Below, piece after piece: positions 17,213-26,283 of a stretch of 64,000 bases of DNA. Under the pieces are notes generated by a model. It made no database searches and was not told where the DNA came from. It was given only the letters and a program-made list of their open reading frames with translations. The DNA comes from Bradyrhizobium canariense. Lineage in GTDB: Bacteria > Pseudomonadota > Alphaproteobacteria > Rhizobiales > Xanthobacteraceae. The stretch is from the NCBI RefSeq assembly GCF_900105125.1, contig NZ_LT629750.1:7405001-7469000 (forward strand), in the 5' to 3' direction. A program made the position numbers and the translations under genes. The first letter of the stretch is position 1; the number at the start of each line of letters is the position of its first letter.

Positions 17213-17938
17213 TCAAAAAGGCTCGACCGACGGTGTGAAGACGTAGCCGACGCCACGCTCGGTCTGGATGGCGCGTGGTGCACTCGGATCGACCTCCAGT
17301 TTGCGCCGCAATCGCAAGACCTGGACATCGATGCTGCGATCGAAAATATCCTCATGCAGTCGGGTGGCTTGTAACAAATGCTCCCGCGTGAGGGGCCGCT
17401 GAGGTGCTTCTAGAAAGGCAAGCAGCAAGGCGTACTCGCCTTTGCTCAGCGAAACCGGGGCCGCGTTGGGGTCGACCAGCTTTCGGCCACGACGTTCAAG
17501 CACCCAGCCATTAAACCTATAGCCGCCGCGCTCGGGTTCGCTTGCTCGTGCAGCTCGTCCCATTTCCTGTCGCCGCAACACCGCTCGGACGCGGGCGAGC
17601 AATTCCCGCAGGCTAAAAGGCTTTATGATGTAATCATCCGCACCAAGTTCCAGACCGACGATACGATCGATTTCGTCAGGGCGATGGCCGGTTGTGATGA
17701 TGATCGGAACGTCCGAATGAGAACGTATTTCCCTTAAAAGGTCCAACCCATCATCCTGGCCGAGCCGCAGATCCAGAATTATCAGGCTGGGAGGAATCCC
17801 TGCAATATGGCGATTCAACTCGGATCTGTTCGAAGCGGACTTCGTCGGTACATTGTTATCCTCCAAATACCTAGTCACCATCTGCCGCAACGACGGGTCA
17901 TCATCAACGACAATGATATGGCCGACATCCGCAGGCAT
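17213..17938 (-). CDS. OmpR/PhoB-family response regulator
   Basis: A 241-residue regulator. The receiver (about 8-120) has the acidic pair in VVDDD, phosphoacceptor D56 in LIILDLRL and K106 in YIIKPFS. The winged-helix DNA-binding domain (about 140-236) ends with the usual RSIDVQVLRLRRKLE and TERGVGYVF. The ATG at 17938 has GAGAGGT upstream; an in-frame TTG at 17953 is less likely. It is the first gene of the leftward run containing DUF1127, peroxidase and DAHL kinase, so it is the probable phosphorylation partner of that kinase, whose own receiver is dead. Its last codons fall in a 17-bp tandem duplication. Confidence 0.92.
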   Translation of the reverse strand: MPADVGHIIVVDDDPSLRQMVTRYLEDNNVPTKSASNRSELNRHIAGIPPSLIILDLRLGQDDGLDLLREIRSHSDVPIIITTGHRPDEIDRIVGLELGADDYIIKPFSLRELLARVRAVLRRQEMGRAARASEPERGGYRFNGWVLERRGRKLVDPNAAPVSLSKGEYALLLAFLEAPQRPLTREHLLQATRLHEDIFDRSIDVQVLRLRRKLEVDPSAPRAIQTERGVGYVFTPSVEPF

Positions 17939-18637
17939 AGATTGACCTCTCAACTTTCTCCCTCGCTAAGTTGTGGTGCTAGCTCTAACTAGATGTTCTT
18001 TGTCTTCTGGCCACCCGAGATATTCGTTTCGGCGGCCAACTCGATGGGGCGGAGATTTTGGCTGGAAAGACCGTCCCACACCTCAAAATTCAGCAGCAGA
18101 GACACCCTGGATGTACAGTCCTTCTGAGGCATCTTCGTCTCCGTTTCAGATGCGCCGCATTGGGGGGTAAAGGTGATACCTCCGGCCAGGCCTTGCTATG
18201 GCCCCGATCCGTAAATCTCGGGGACGTGATAAATTGTGATCTAAAATGCGTTAGTACGAAAAGTGCCTTGTACACTGGCTGGCGGTACGTTGAGGCTGCA
18301 GTGTACGATGACGCCTCGGCGGCCTGAAATGTCTCAACTTTCATGCCATTTCGGTGATGCATGGCTCCGATGTTACGTGCTGTCTCTCCACGGTGTTGCC
18401 GGGGCCGGACGGTGCTAAGATCAGATTACGATCGGATGTCAGATCCACACGACACGCCTACAAACGTAACATGGGATTTTTGTTGCTTGAGTCCGTCGGG
18501 GCGATATGTCCGAGCCGGCGGGGCCGCGAAGACCTCGGGGCTATCGGCTATGTCGGCGTGGCTCCAACACGCAGATCGCAAAACGGCGGGTTTTGCCCGC
18601 CGTTTTCCGTTCACATGCAACGGTTGTGGAGAAAGAG
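17939..18637. other. Gene-free 700-nt stretch
   Basis: Short open frames in this interval have no recognisable content or ribosome sites. It must hold the leftward promoter of the response-regulator run and, at its right end, the stem-loop at 18580-18606. No tRNA or known RNA motif was seen. Confidence 0.4.
18580..18606. terminator. Strong symmetrical stem-loop, probable bidirectional terminator
   Basis: AAAACGGCGGG pairs perfectly over 11 bp with CCCGCCGTTTT around a 5-nt loop. A-tracts and T-tracts flank both arms, so it could terminate in either direction. It lies 32 nt beyond the stop of the leftward acyl-CoA ligase gene. Confidence 0.8.
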
Positions 18638-20242
18638 TTATCTATTCCGGGCGACCCGCCGGGCAGGCCGCTCGCTAGGCTGTTGCGGCCGCTGAGCAGC
18701 GGCTGCGATCTGCAAAGCGCCGGCCGTTTCAGCGGCGGGCGCCATGGTCAACAGCTTGTTGCGATCGACTTTACTCAGCGCGTTGCGGGGCAGTTCGTCG
18801 ACCACTCCGAGACCCTCGGGGACTTTGTACGATGCAAGCCGCGTCGCGACCCTGCGGAGGATTTCGGAGACGACCGTGTGCATCGTTCCCTCTGCAAGCT
18901 TGACGAACCCGAACACGCGTTGACCGAGTACCGTATCGGGTATGCCCACAACCGCCGCTTCCTCGACTGCGGGATGGGCGGCGACCAGCGCCTCTTCCAC
19001 TTCGACAGGTGAGATGTTGGTGCCGCCGCGAATGATGATGTCTTTCTTGCGGGACACGAACCAGAGTTCATCTCCTTCGCCGCGCCGCATCAGGTCACCG
19101 GTATGGTACCAGCCAGCCTTGAGACTCTCCTCCGTCGCGTCAGGATCATTCCAGTAGCCGGCGAAGACGTTTTTACCACGGATCAAGAGTTCTCCGACCT
19201 CGCCATCCGCGACTTCAGCGCCATTGTCATCGACCAACCGGATTCGCGCTTCCTTGACGATCCGCACGACCGGCCCGTGTTGCAGGCCGAAGGTCAACGA
19301 CCCCACGACTTCCGTTGCGCCCCAGAGGTTGTAGAGCGGCGCGCCAAAGATAGACGTAACTTGCTTCTGCAGATCGACCGGGCAGGCATCCGCCCCGGTG
19401 AGGCAAACCCGCAAGGAAGTCAGATTCCGCGGCCGGATTCGCTGACGCTCGAGCAGTGCGGCATACTGTGCCGGAAAGCCGAGACACCAGGTGCAATGAT
19501 AGCGCTCAATGGTGTCGAGCACGATGTCGGCGTCAAAGCTCTCGAGCAACACGAAGGGAGTGCCGAACTGGATATAGGACAGAAGGGTCACGAGCCCGCT
19601 CATGTGCGCCAACGGAAGCGGCTCGACCATGATGTCGTCTTCCCAGAGCCCCCAATACCTGAGCATCAAGTCCAGCGATTCGGAGAGGGTTGCCGGCGTA
19701 TGGATGACGAATTTGGGCCGACCGGTCGTTCCGGATGTGTTGATCAGTATGGCGGGTTTGTACGAGGCCGGCTCGGTCGGCAAAGCCTCGTTGGTCCCCC
19801 CTTCGAACAGTGCTTCCCAGGGTTGGACGCCGTGGTCTTCGAAGGTTCCGCCGATGACAAAGCGCTTGTTCGGTGCAAGGATCGAGACATCTACCGGCGC
19901 GACATTGTCGTACAGACCAATTTCACCAATGTAGAGAGCGGGCTTCAACCGCTGCAGAAGCGGTGCGAGTTCTGCGAATTTGAAGGCGGTCCGTAAGGGC
20001 GCCGCGATGGCTCCCAATAGAAAGCAGGCATAATAGGCAACGATCATTTCGGGCCTGTTCATCATATGAAGAACGACGCGATCACCCGGTCCAACCGCGC
20101 GCGCCGCCAACCCGTGCGCAAGGCGCTGGGCTTCGGCGGCAAGCCGCTCATAAGTCCAAACCTCCTCGTGAAAAATGAACGCCGTGCTTTTTGGATGGGT
20201 TAGCGCCTGGTGCATCAAAGCACCTACTGGAGTGATTTTCAT
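18638..20242 (-). CDS. AMP-forming acyl-CoA synthetase (fatty- or aryl-acid CoA ligase)
   Basis: A 534-residue ANL-superfamily ligase from the ATG at 20242 with AAAAGGAA upstream; the frame opens at 20278. The motifs are the ATP-binding P-loop TSGTTGRPK, the A5-like NLWGATE, YHTGDL and the hinge region after it, and the catalytic C-terminal lysine in ALSKVDRNKL. It activates a carboxylic acid with ATP to the adenylate and transfers it to CoA in the cytoplasm. The tail after the lysine is a low-complexity Ala/Pro/Arg extension. No neighbour shares its strand closely, so the substrate is open. Confidence 0.9.
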   Translation of the reverse strand: MKITPVGALMHQALTHPKSTAFIFHEEVWTYERLAAEAQRLAHGLAARAVGPGDRVVLHMMNRPEMIVAYYACFLLGAIAAPLRTAFKFAELAPLLQRLKPALYIGEIGLYDNVAPVDVSILAPNKRFVIGGTFEDHGVQPWEALFEGGTNEALPTEPASYKPAILINTSGTTGRPKFVIHTPATLSESLDLMLRYWGLWEDDIMVEPLPLAHMSGLVTLLSYIQFGTPFVLLESFDADIVLDTIERYHCTWCLGFPAQYAALLERQRIRPRNLTSLRVCLTGADACPVDLQKQVTSIFGAPLYNLWGATEVVGSLTFGLQHGPVVRIVKEARIRLVDDNGAEVADGEVGELLIRGKNVFAGYWNDPDATEESLKAGWYHTGDLMRRGEGDELWFVSRKKDIIIRGGTNISPVEVEEALVAAHPAVEEAAVVGIPDTVLGQRVFGFVKLAEGTMHTVVSEILRRVATRLASYKVPEGLGVVDELPRNALSKVDRNKLLTMAPAAETAGALQIAAAAQRPQQPSERPARRVARNR

Positions 20243-20939
20243 TTGGCTGTTTTCCTTTTGCTGAAATGCCGCAGCCAAACTGGATGGGCAACGCTACCGC
20301 GCTATTTCAGTCTCAGGAAAACGGTTGCGATTGTAGGCAAGAGAACAAACACTTGACGAAATTCAGGCAGGACACAGCTTTTTCCCGCCTGATGATGACG
20401 GTGCAGCATTTGAACGGATACTGCCGATTGTTTGTCGCTCATTCGCCGCCGAAACCGTCCCGATAGCCACTAAGCTACAATCGTAACTTCAATCTTCGAA
20501 GTTGAAACCCTATGGCAACACGAGCGCCATAGGGCTGAATGGCAATGGGAGCGCACGCCTTCGTGATTGCCTATCAAACATTCAGCAAAAATTGCTGTTC
20601 ACACGGGATTTCGGTGCATCACCGTATCGAACGCCGCGGTCGTCGCACGCTGGTCGTCTTCACGCCGGCGGGGGGCGGACAGATTCTCCACGACGTAGCC
20701 GGCCCTCCTCGCAACACGATCGAGGGGCTGGCCGTGCGGTACGCCTCTTCGTTGCGGGACCGCCGAACAGCGCATGACCGCTGTGGCGACGGCGCCAGCC
20801 GATCGAAAACCCGCCGGCATCGTCGAAAATAGGCTCTACGGAAGGGCGCCCAGCGGATCCGTTCGGCGAAGACTGTAGTGTGAGGACGCATGAGCGACCC
20901 GATGTGGATGGCTTGTGCGTAGGAAGTGGTTTGGTTCGA
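20243..20939. other. Gene-free 700-nt divergent interval
   Basis: It separates the leftward ligase gene from the rightward hybrid kinase. Several short frames exist but none resembles a protein. It should contain both promoters; none is clear enough to mark. Confidence 0.35.
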
Positions 20940-23522
20940 ATGCGTGCACGAAATGCTACTCTTTTATCGCATCTATTCGTGCTGGTTGCTGTATCGCTGC
21001 TGCCAGCGATCGCGATCCAAGCCTATAATGAGTTCGACTTGCGCCGCACGCGCCAAGTCGAAGTGCAGGAGCAGGCGCTTAGCCTGGCTAAGCTTGCCGC
21101 GGCGGAACAAGAGCAGATCGTTCAGGGAATTCGTCAGGTCCTGATCGCGCTATCCGAACTGCCCGCGATAAGGGCGAAGGACGTCAAGGCGTGCAATGCA
21201 TACCTGGCGGGGATGAAGCAGCGGTTTCCGGCTTTCCTTACCATCCTCGTCACCGACTTGGATGGCGAGCCGTTTTGCGAATCGAACAGCGACCGTAGAC
21301 CGGTCAATGTCGCCACGCGAGCCTACTTTGCTAACGTGCTGAAGACCGGCGCGTTTACTGTCGGGGAATTCTCGATAGGTCGGTCAGTTCCGCGAAAGGT
21401 CATTCAGTTTGCGTTACCCTTCTACGACGACGATGGTCACATGGGCGGCGTCATTATCGCACCCCTCGGCTTGGATTGGCTTGCTGACCACATTGCTCAA
21501 AAGAGTGTTCCAGCGGGAGCCGCACTGGCGATCACGGATCGCAATGGCACATATCTCGCACGCTATCCTGACAACAGCCAGTTCGTCGGCAGGAAGCCGC
21601 CCGCTGGAAAAACCTGGAAATTCGACCAAGAGACTGCGGAAGATGTGATAGACCTCGACGGCGTCGAGCGTATCGTCGGCTTCTCAGCCCTTGGGGATGC
21701 TTCCGGAGGGCTTCATGTCAGCTTCGGCCTCGACAAGGCTCTGGCCTTCACCGAGATCCAGCATCGCACGCAGCGCGGCATCTTTCTCATTACCCTAAGC
21801 GCGCTGATCGTACTGGTCCTGACATCGTTGGGGGCTCGGCGGTTCATCCAGCGCCCGCTTGCTCAACTGGTTCAAGCCGCGCACCAATGGCAGTTCGGCG
21901 AATTTTCCAAGCGTGTAGACATCCGCGGCAGGTCTGAAATAGCGCGGGTCGCCGACGCGTTCAACACCATGGCCGATGCGCTTGAACACCGCGAGCGCGA
22001 ATTGTCCGAGGCAAAGCAGAAAGCCGAGGAATCCGCGGCTCGAATCACGATGATCTTTGAGAGCACGACCGACGGTGTGGTGATCGTCGATCGAGAGTGG
22101 CGCATCAGCTTCCTGAACGGGCGAGCCTTGGAGCACGTAGACGGGCGGGCTGCGATCGGCACGAAACTGTCGGAGACGTTTTTCGAGGGCGTCGACGCGG
22201 AAATTTATAGCCAGCTTCAAGGGGTCGTGTCTGACCAGCGCCCGGCCTCGTTCGAAACGCACTGTACCCGTGCCGGCGCTTGGTACACGATCAACGTGTT
22301 CCCCTCCAGCGAAGGGCTCGTTGTCTACTTGCGAGACATCACCGAACACAAGCACGCCGTGGAGGCCCGCCGACTGGCAGAGGAACAGCTTCACCAGAGT
22401 CAGAAGATGGAGTCCGTCGGCCAGCTCACCGGCGGCGTCGCGCACGACTTCAACAACCTGCTCACAGTGGTTTCCGGAAATTTCGAGCTTATCCACGACG
22501 CGGCAGATAATGGCAGCGTCCGGGAGTGGGCGGCTGCCGGCTTGCGCGCCGTCAGCCGCGGAGCAAAGCTGACGGCGCAACTTCTCGCCTTTTCGCGTCA
22601 GCAGAAACTGAACCCAAAACTGGTCTGCGCAAATCAGCTCATTTCTGAGTTCCTGGGGCTCATCCGCCAGGCGATCGGCGGGGAATGCGAAGTCAGGCTC
22701 CGGACCGATGAGCGATTGTGGCAGTGCCATGTCGATCCGCCGCTGCTCGAGACCGCTCTCCTCAACCTGGCCCTAAACGCGCGCGATGCCATGCCCAATG
22801 GCGGCGTACTCGAAATCGAGACGCGCAACGTCGTGCTGGATGGGGGGAGCATGACCGGTGCCGCGCCCGGATCGTATGTCAGGCTATCCGTCACAGATAC
22901 TGGATGCGGAATGTCCCCCGAAGTGAGGGATCAGATTTTTGAACCCTTCTTCACGACCAAAGAGGTCGGCAAGGGTACCGGACTCGGTCTCAGCATGGTG
23001 TACGGCTTTGTCCGGCAATCCGGGGGGCATGTTGCTGTCGAAAGCGCTTCCGGGGCGGGGACCACGATTGTTCTGTACCTTCCTAAAGCCACGCAAAAAC
23101 CTGACGCTGAAGTGGAAGCAATTCAATCACAGGCCATACCGGCAGGCTCGGAGCGGATCCTCTTGGTCGAGGACAATGAGGATATCCTCGATGTCACGTC
23201 GACCATGCTATCGGAATTCGGCTATCGGGTTCGGTCCGCTGCGAACGGTGCAGAGGCTATCCAGCTGCTCAGGAGTGGCGAAGAATTCGAACTGCTGTTT
23301 AGCGACATAGTGATGCCAAACGGAGTGAGCGGCGTTGAGCTCGCCCGCGAAGCGAGGCGGCTGAACAAGGGCATCAAGGTCTTGCTCACCTCCGGCTACG
23401 CGGGAGACGTGTTGGAGCGACATCAAGCGGTGGATGAATTTCCAATCATCGACAAACCTTTCCGTCGCGCAGAATTGGCGCAGCGTCTGCGATCGATCCT
23501 GAATGAAGCGAAATATATGTAA
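20940..23522 (+). CDS. Hybrid sensor histidine kinase (Cache-HAMP-PAS-HisKA-HATPase-REC)
   Basis: An 860-residue membrane kinase. TM1 is at about 10-27, a periplasmic double-Cache sensor at about 35-275, TM2 at about 280-300, a HAMP linker at about 300-355 and a PAS domain at about 365-470. HisKA has H502 in GGVAHDFNN, and the HATPase shows DTGCGMS and GKGTGLGL. The C-terminal receiver has D789 in LLFSDIVMP and K839 in IIDKPF, both intact. The ATG at 20940 was chosen because the membrane helix starts soon after; a GTG at 20880 is an alternative. No response regulator or output gene adjoins it. Confidence 0.88.
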   Translation: MRARNATLLSHLFVLVAVSLLPAIAIQAYNEFDLRRTRQVEVQEQALSLAKLAAAEQEQIVQGIRQVLIALSELPAIRAKDVKACNAYLAGMKQRFPAFLTILVTDLDGEPFCESNSDRRPVNVATRAYFANVLKTGAFTVGEFSIGRSVPRKVIQFALPFYDDDGHMGGVIIAPLGLDWLADHIAQKSVPAGAALAITDRNGTYLARYPDNSQFVGRKPPAGKTWKFDQETAEDVIDLDGVERIVGFSALGDASGGLHVSFGLDKALAFTEIQHRTQRGIFLITLSALIVLVLTSLGARRFIQRPLAQLVQAAHQWQFGEFSKRVDIRGRSEIARVADAFNTMADALEHRERELSEAKQKAEESAARITMIFESTTDGVVIVDREWRISFLNGRALEHVDGRAAIGTKLSETFFEGVDAEIYSQLQGVVSDQRPASFETHCTRAGAWYTINVFPSSEGLVVYLRDITEHKHAVEARRLAEEQLHQSQKMESVGQLTGGVAHDFNNLLTVVSGNFELIHDAADNGSVREWAAAGLRAVSRGAKLTAQLLAFSRQQKLNPKLVCANQLISEFLGLIRQAIGGECEVRLRTDERLWQCHVDPPLLETALLNLALNARDAMPNGGVLEIETRNVVLDGGSMTGAAPGSYVRLSVTDTGCGMSPEVRDQIFEPFFTTKEVGKGTGLGLSMVYGFVRQSGGHVAVESASGAGTTIVLYLPKATQKPDAEVEAIQSQAIPAGSERILLVEDNEDILDVTSTMLSEFGYRVRSAANGAEAIQLLRSGEEFELLFSDIVMPNGVSGVELAREARRLNKGIKVLLTSGYAGDVLERHQAVDEFPIIDKPFRRAELAQRLRSILNEAKYM

Positions 23523-23685
23523 GAACTTGGCGGCGAAGCGTTTACGCCGCGGAACCCGCCGCAAGGCGATCGGCCGGTTTCCCCCGCCAGTTTTGCAGCG
23601 CGATGAAGCTAGAGCCCCGGCATTCCCTGCCTGAACTGCCTTCCATTGACATAAGTGAGGGACCGCGATGGAACACCGCGCGGAC

Positions 23686-24075
23686 CTAATGTTCCGGCAC
23701 CGATGCGGGTGGTCGGATTGAGGGCCGCAATGTGCGGGTCGCAGGAGCCGACGGCTTCGCCGCGGCGTCTCGCGATCGGCTGTGCTGCGCTCCATCAACG
23801 GACTCTAGATAGGAGGTAAGCGCCCAGGCCGAGCTCGAATTGGTAGCGTAGTGGTCCTGCAAGAACAAGAAGAGCGTGAGTCTGAAACGGGCCTTACTGA
23901 GGCCTCGTGCACTGTGATGACATGTCGTGCAGCCATCCGCAAAGAGCCTGGCGCCGGATTTTCCCTGATCGAGATTCTGAGCATGCGCACCACCGATCGA
24001 CACGCAGATCGCACTAATAGCGACCAGACGGCGCCACAGTTTCTGTAACGACACAGGTTTCGACACTAGTTCCAT
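23686..24075 (-). CDS. Small monohaem c-type cytochrome
   Basis: About 129 residues from the ATG at 24075 with GAGGAG upstream. A signal peptide ends GGAHAQN. The mature part reads LDQGKSGARLFADGCTTCHHSARGLSK, with one CxxCH haem site, and then LQDHYATNSSSAWALTSYLESV. This matches a family of short Bradyrhizobium cytochromes with a TCH-x-SPRGL core. An Arg/Pro/Ser-rich tail follows. No distal methionine is obvious. It would be a periplasmic electron carrier. It is convergent with the hybrid kinase. Confidence 0.75.
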   Translation of the reverse strand: MELVSKPVSLQKLWRRLVAISAICVSIGGAHAQNLDQGKSGARLFADGCTTCHHSARGLSKARFRLTLFLFLQDHYATNSSSAWALTSYLESVDGAQHSRSRDAAAKPSAPATRTLRPSIRPPASVPEH

Positions 24076-24507
24076 GCCGCAGCGGCTCCTCGTCGCAACA
24101 GGGCCACGCCAATTATGTTGAACAAATGCTGTCCCTTTTTCTAACCGATATCCTCGGAAGGGGTATGTCCCAAGAACGTCAAAAAGGCGGCGAGGCTGGC
24201 CGGATAACAAGCGGTAGCGACCCCGAGCGGCTGACTCATTCCTCGCGCTGCCAGACCCTGGTGCACGAGCTGCCTACAGCGCAAATCAGCGATCGTTGCA
24301 GTGGGCCCACTTGTGCCGTCTGCATCGCGCCGGGGCTGTTAGCCTAGGCCATCTTTGTCATTGGCGAACTGCAACCATGGCGACGTCATGTAGGCTGAAC
24401 GCAAAGCCGGGCTCGCGGGCGTCGAATGCGGTGACGCCGCCCATAAGCGACATGGAAGCCGGATGGTCAGCGACCGAGCTTCGCATTGGTGACACCGCGA
24501 GCGCAGA
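24076..24507. other. Gene-free stretch
   Basis: 432 nt between the cytochrome start and the XRE-cupin stop, with no convincing gene. It must contain the leftward cytochrome promoter. Nothing else stands out. Confidence 0.35.
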
Positions 24508-25146
24508 CTAGTCATGATTGATATTGAACCAGAGCGTGCGTACGAGTCCCTCACCATGATTCCACATGCGGTGAGGTTTGTGTGAATCATACGCGATGAG
24601 ATCCCCGCTCCGGATCTCATGTGAAACGCCGTTAACCTCGACGGTCAGGGTGCCTTCAAGCACGTAACCATATTCGTAACCCGTATGCATAAGGGGGCGA
24701 TCAGCACTACCGGTGTGTGGTTCGTATTGATTCAGAGCGATCGAGACCCCTCTGGTTCTATCATCGCGGATCAATCGCCGGATGACGTGCTGGGCTGTTT
24801 CAACGATCTGCTGCTCGTGCGATCGCACCACCAGTTTTTCATCCTCCACCGGTTCGTCGACAATGATCTCGGACATCGTGACGCCCAGCGCGGCGGAAAT
24901 GACGATGAGTGAACCGATTGAAGGTGAAGCGCGTCCGCGTTCCACCAGACTGAGCATCGATGGGCTAAGCCCCGTCGCGTCCGCCAACGCCTGCAACGTC
25001 ATGGATCGTGCCTGGCGTGCTCCTCTGATTCGCACGCCGATCGCGGCGATAGCTGACGCCGTCGCATCCGTTATCTCGCCGGACTGATCCGTTGTTGCGG
25101 CCAGGGCTGCGTCTGCTTCTTCCATTTCGGTATTCTCATCCCTCAT
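24508..25146 (-). CDS. XRE-family regulator with C-terminal cupin domain
   Basis: About 212 residues from the ATG at 25146; an in-frame ATG at 25125 is possible. The helix-turn-helix is at about 37-92 (IRGARQARSMTLQALADATGLSPSMLSL) and a cupin_2 sensor at about 145-205 (HTGYEYGYVLEGTLTVEVNG; GDLIAYDSHKPHRMWN). Such regulators bind a small ligand in the cupin and commonly control adjacent catabolic or transport genes. It is transcribed divergently from the cupin and cyclase genes and shares their AT-rich promoter gap, so it is the best candidate local regulator of the left part of the island. Confidence 0.9.
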   Translation of the reverse strand: MRDENTEMEEADAALAATTDQSGEITDATASAIAAIGVRIRGARQARSMTLQALADATGLSPSMLSLVERGRASPSIGSLIVISAALGVTMSEIIVDEPVEDEKLVVRSHEQQIVETAQHVIRRLIRDDRTRGVSIALNQYEPHTGSADRPLMHTGYEYGYVLEGTLTVEVNGVSHEIRSGDLIAYDSHKPHRMWNHGEGLVRTLWFNINHD

Positions 25147-25201
25147 TGAGGAGCTCGTTCGGTCAGAGCATTTTATCCAACTGGACGCCTTGCTACGACT
25201 G

Positions 25202-25228
25202 TTTTTTTGATATAAGTAAAAAAAATTA
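25202..25228. promoter_or_regulatory. AT-rich divergent promoter/operator region
   Basis: A T7 run, then GATATAAG, then an A8 run, ending two bases before an alternative ATG of the cupin gene. It lies between the divergent XRE-cupin and cupin genes and contrasts sharply with the GC-rich surroundings. It is a likely promoter or operator core; exact -35 and -10 boxes are not assigned. Confidence 0.4.
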
Positions 25229-25250
25229 GATGCAGGTAAAAAGGTGGCCA

Positions 25251-25637
25251 ATGACTTTTGCCGACTCGCCAACGGTGCGTGTCATCGACAGCGCTGCAGG
25301 GTGCCCGGATATACCGTTAGTAGAGGGAGCCGGCAACGCCAAGGCGGTGTTGTGGCCGGGCAACGGAGGCACCTACCGGACGCTCCACCTGTTGAACCTG
25401 GAGAGCGGGGCAAGGACCGTTTCGTTAAGCCACGCCGGCGACAGCGTTTATTACGTTATTCGGGGGTCCGGGACCGTCGCCGACCTCGTCTCCGGCGAAC
25501 AAAGTCCCCTCGAAGAGGGGTCGATGATCCACATCGATGCCGGCGACACCTATCAGTTCGTGGCGGCAAGCGACAGCGGCCTCAAGCTTCTGGGCGGGCC
25601 GTGTCCAGCCGACTTCAGTCTCTATCCAGATATCTGA
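25251..25637 (+). CDS. Small single-domain cupin protein
   Basis: About 128 residues from the ATG at 25251 (AAAGGTGG just upstream); an in-frame ATG at 25230 lacks a ribosome site. The cupin core runs about 45-120: SHAGDSVYYVIRGSGTVADL, then GSMIHIDAGDTYQF. The first metal-ligand cluster is incomplete (one His), so a metal-dependent activity is doubtful. It is followed after 88 nt by a second cupin with only general similarity. The function is unknown; such proteins may be isomerases, binding proteins or ligand sensors. Confidence 0.82.
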   Translation: MTFADSPTVRVIDSAAGCPDIPLVEGAGNAKAVLWPGNGGTYRTLHLLNLESGARTVSLSHAGDSVYYVIRGSGTVADLVSGEQSPLEEGSMIHIDAGDTYQFVAASDSGLKLLGGPCPADFSLYPDI

Positions 25638-25725
25638 TTTTCAAGTCTCGCCGCGGCTTCCTCAAGGATCGGTCGTTTCAACTTCAACGGAAGTCTTCCC
25701 GCTCTCAAACAAGGTTGCACGGTCC

Positions 25726-26124
25726 ATGGCTATCCGCGTTTTTCATCGTGACAAACCCTCTCTGTGTTTGCCGCTCATATCCAAGGACGCCCGTTTTGTC
25801 GTATGGCCCGGCGTCGGCGCGTGGCGCGCAAACATGAACTACGTCCGGCTCGAACCTGGCGAGGCCAACGTTCCCCATATTCACACGCTGTCAGAAGACA
25901 CGATCTTCATCCTCGAGGGCGAGGGCACGATCTACGACTATACCAACGACATCAAGCTGCCCTTCCACTCCGGCTGCGTCGTTCACGTACCCATTGGGGT
26001 CAAGCACGCCGTTGCCGCCGACCGGGGCGTTGGCATTGTCAGTGTCGGTGGTCCGAGTCCTGCCGATGTTCCGATGCTTAAGGCCGTAGGCGCCATACCA
26101 AAGGACGCGGTGGCGCCCCAGTGA
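25726..26124 (+). CDS. Second small cupin protein
   Basis: A 132-residue cupin from the ATG at 25726. The core NVPHIHTLSEDTIFILEGEGTIYD carries the HxH...E metal ligands. GCVVHVPIGVKHAV supplies the last histidine, so unlike its neighbour a metal site looks complete. The frame is open upstream to 25537, but that part shadows the first cupin. It lies between cupin 1 and the cyclase gene on the same strand. The role is probably in the same pathway; the reaction is unknown. Confidence 0.82.
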   Translation: MAIRVFHRDKPSLCLPLISKDARFVVWPGVGAWRANMNYVRLEPGEANVPHIHTLSEDTIFILEGEGTIYDYTNDIKLPFHSGCVVHVPIGVKHAVAADRGVGIVSVGGPSPADVPMLKAVGAIPKDAVAPQ

Positions 26125-26283
26125 CTTAAGCAAAGTGAGCTGAGCCATTTCGCTCGCAACAGCACCCTGAGATCAAAACAGTGCTCGTTCCGCCGAACGT
26201 GGCAGGGGTTCGTCGACAAGCATGATCGTCCGGCAATCTGCCGCCGTCCTTCCCGCACCGCAACTGACGAAAAGGATCAAACA

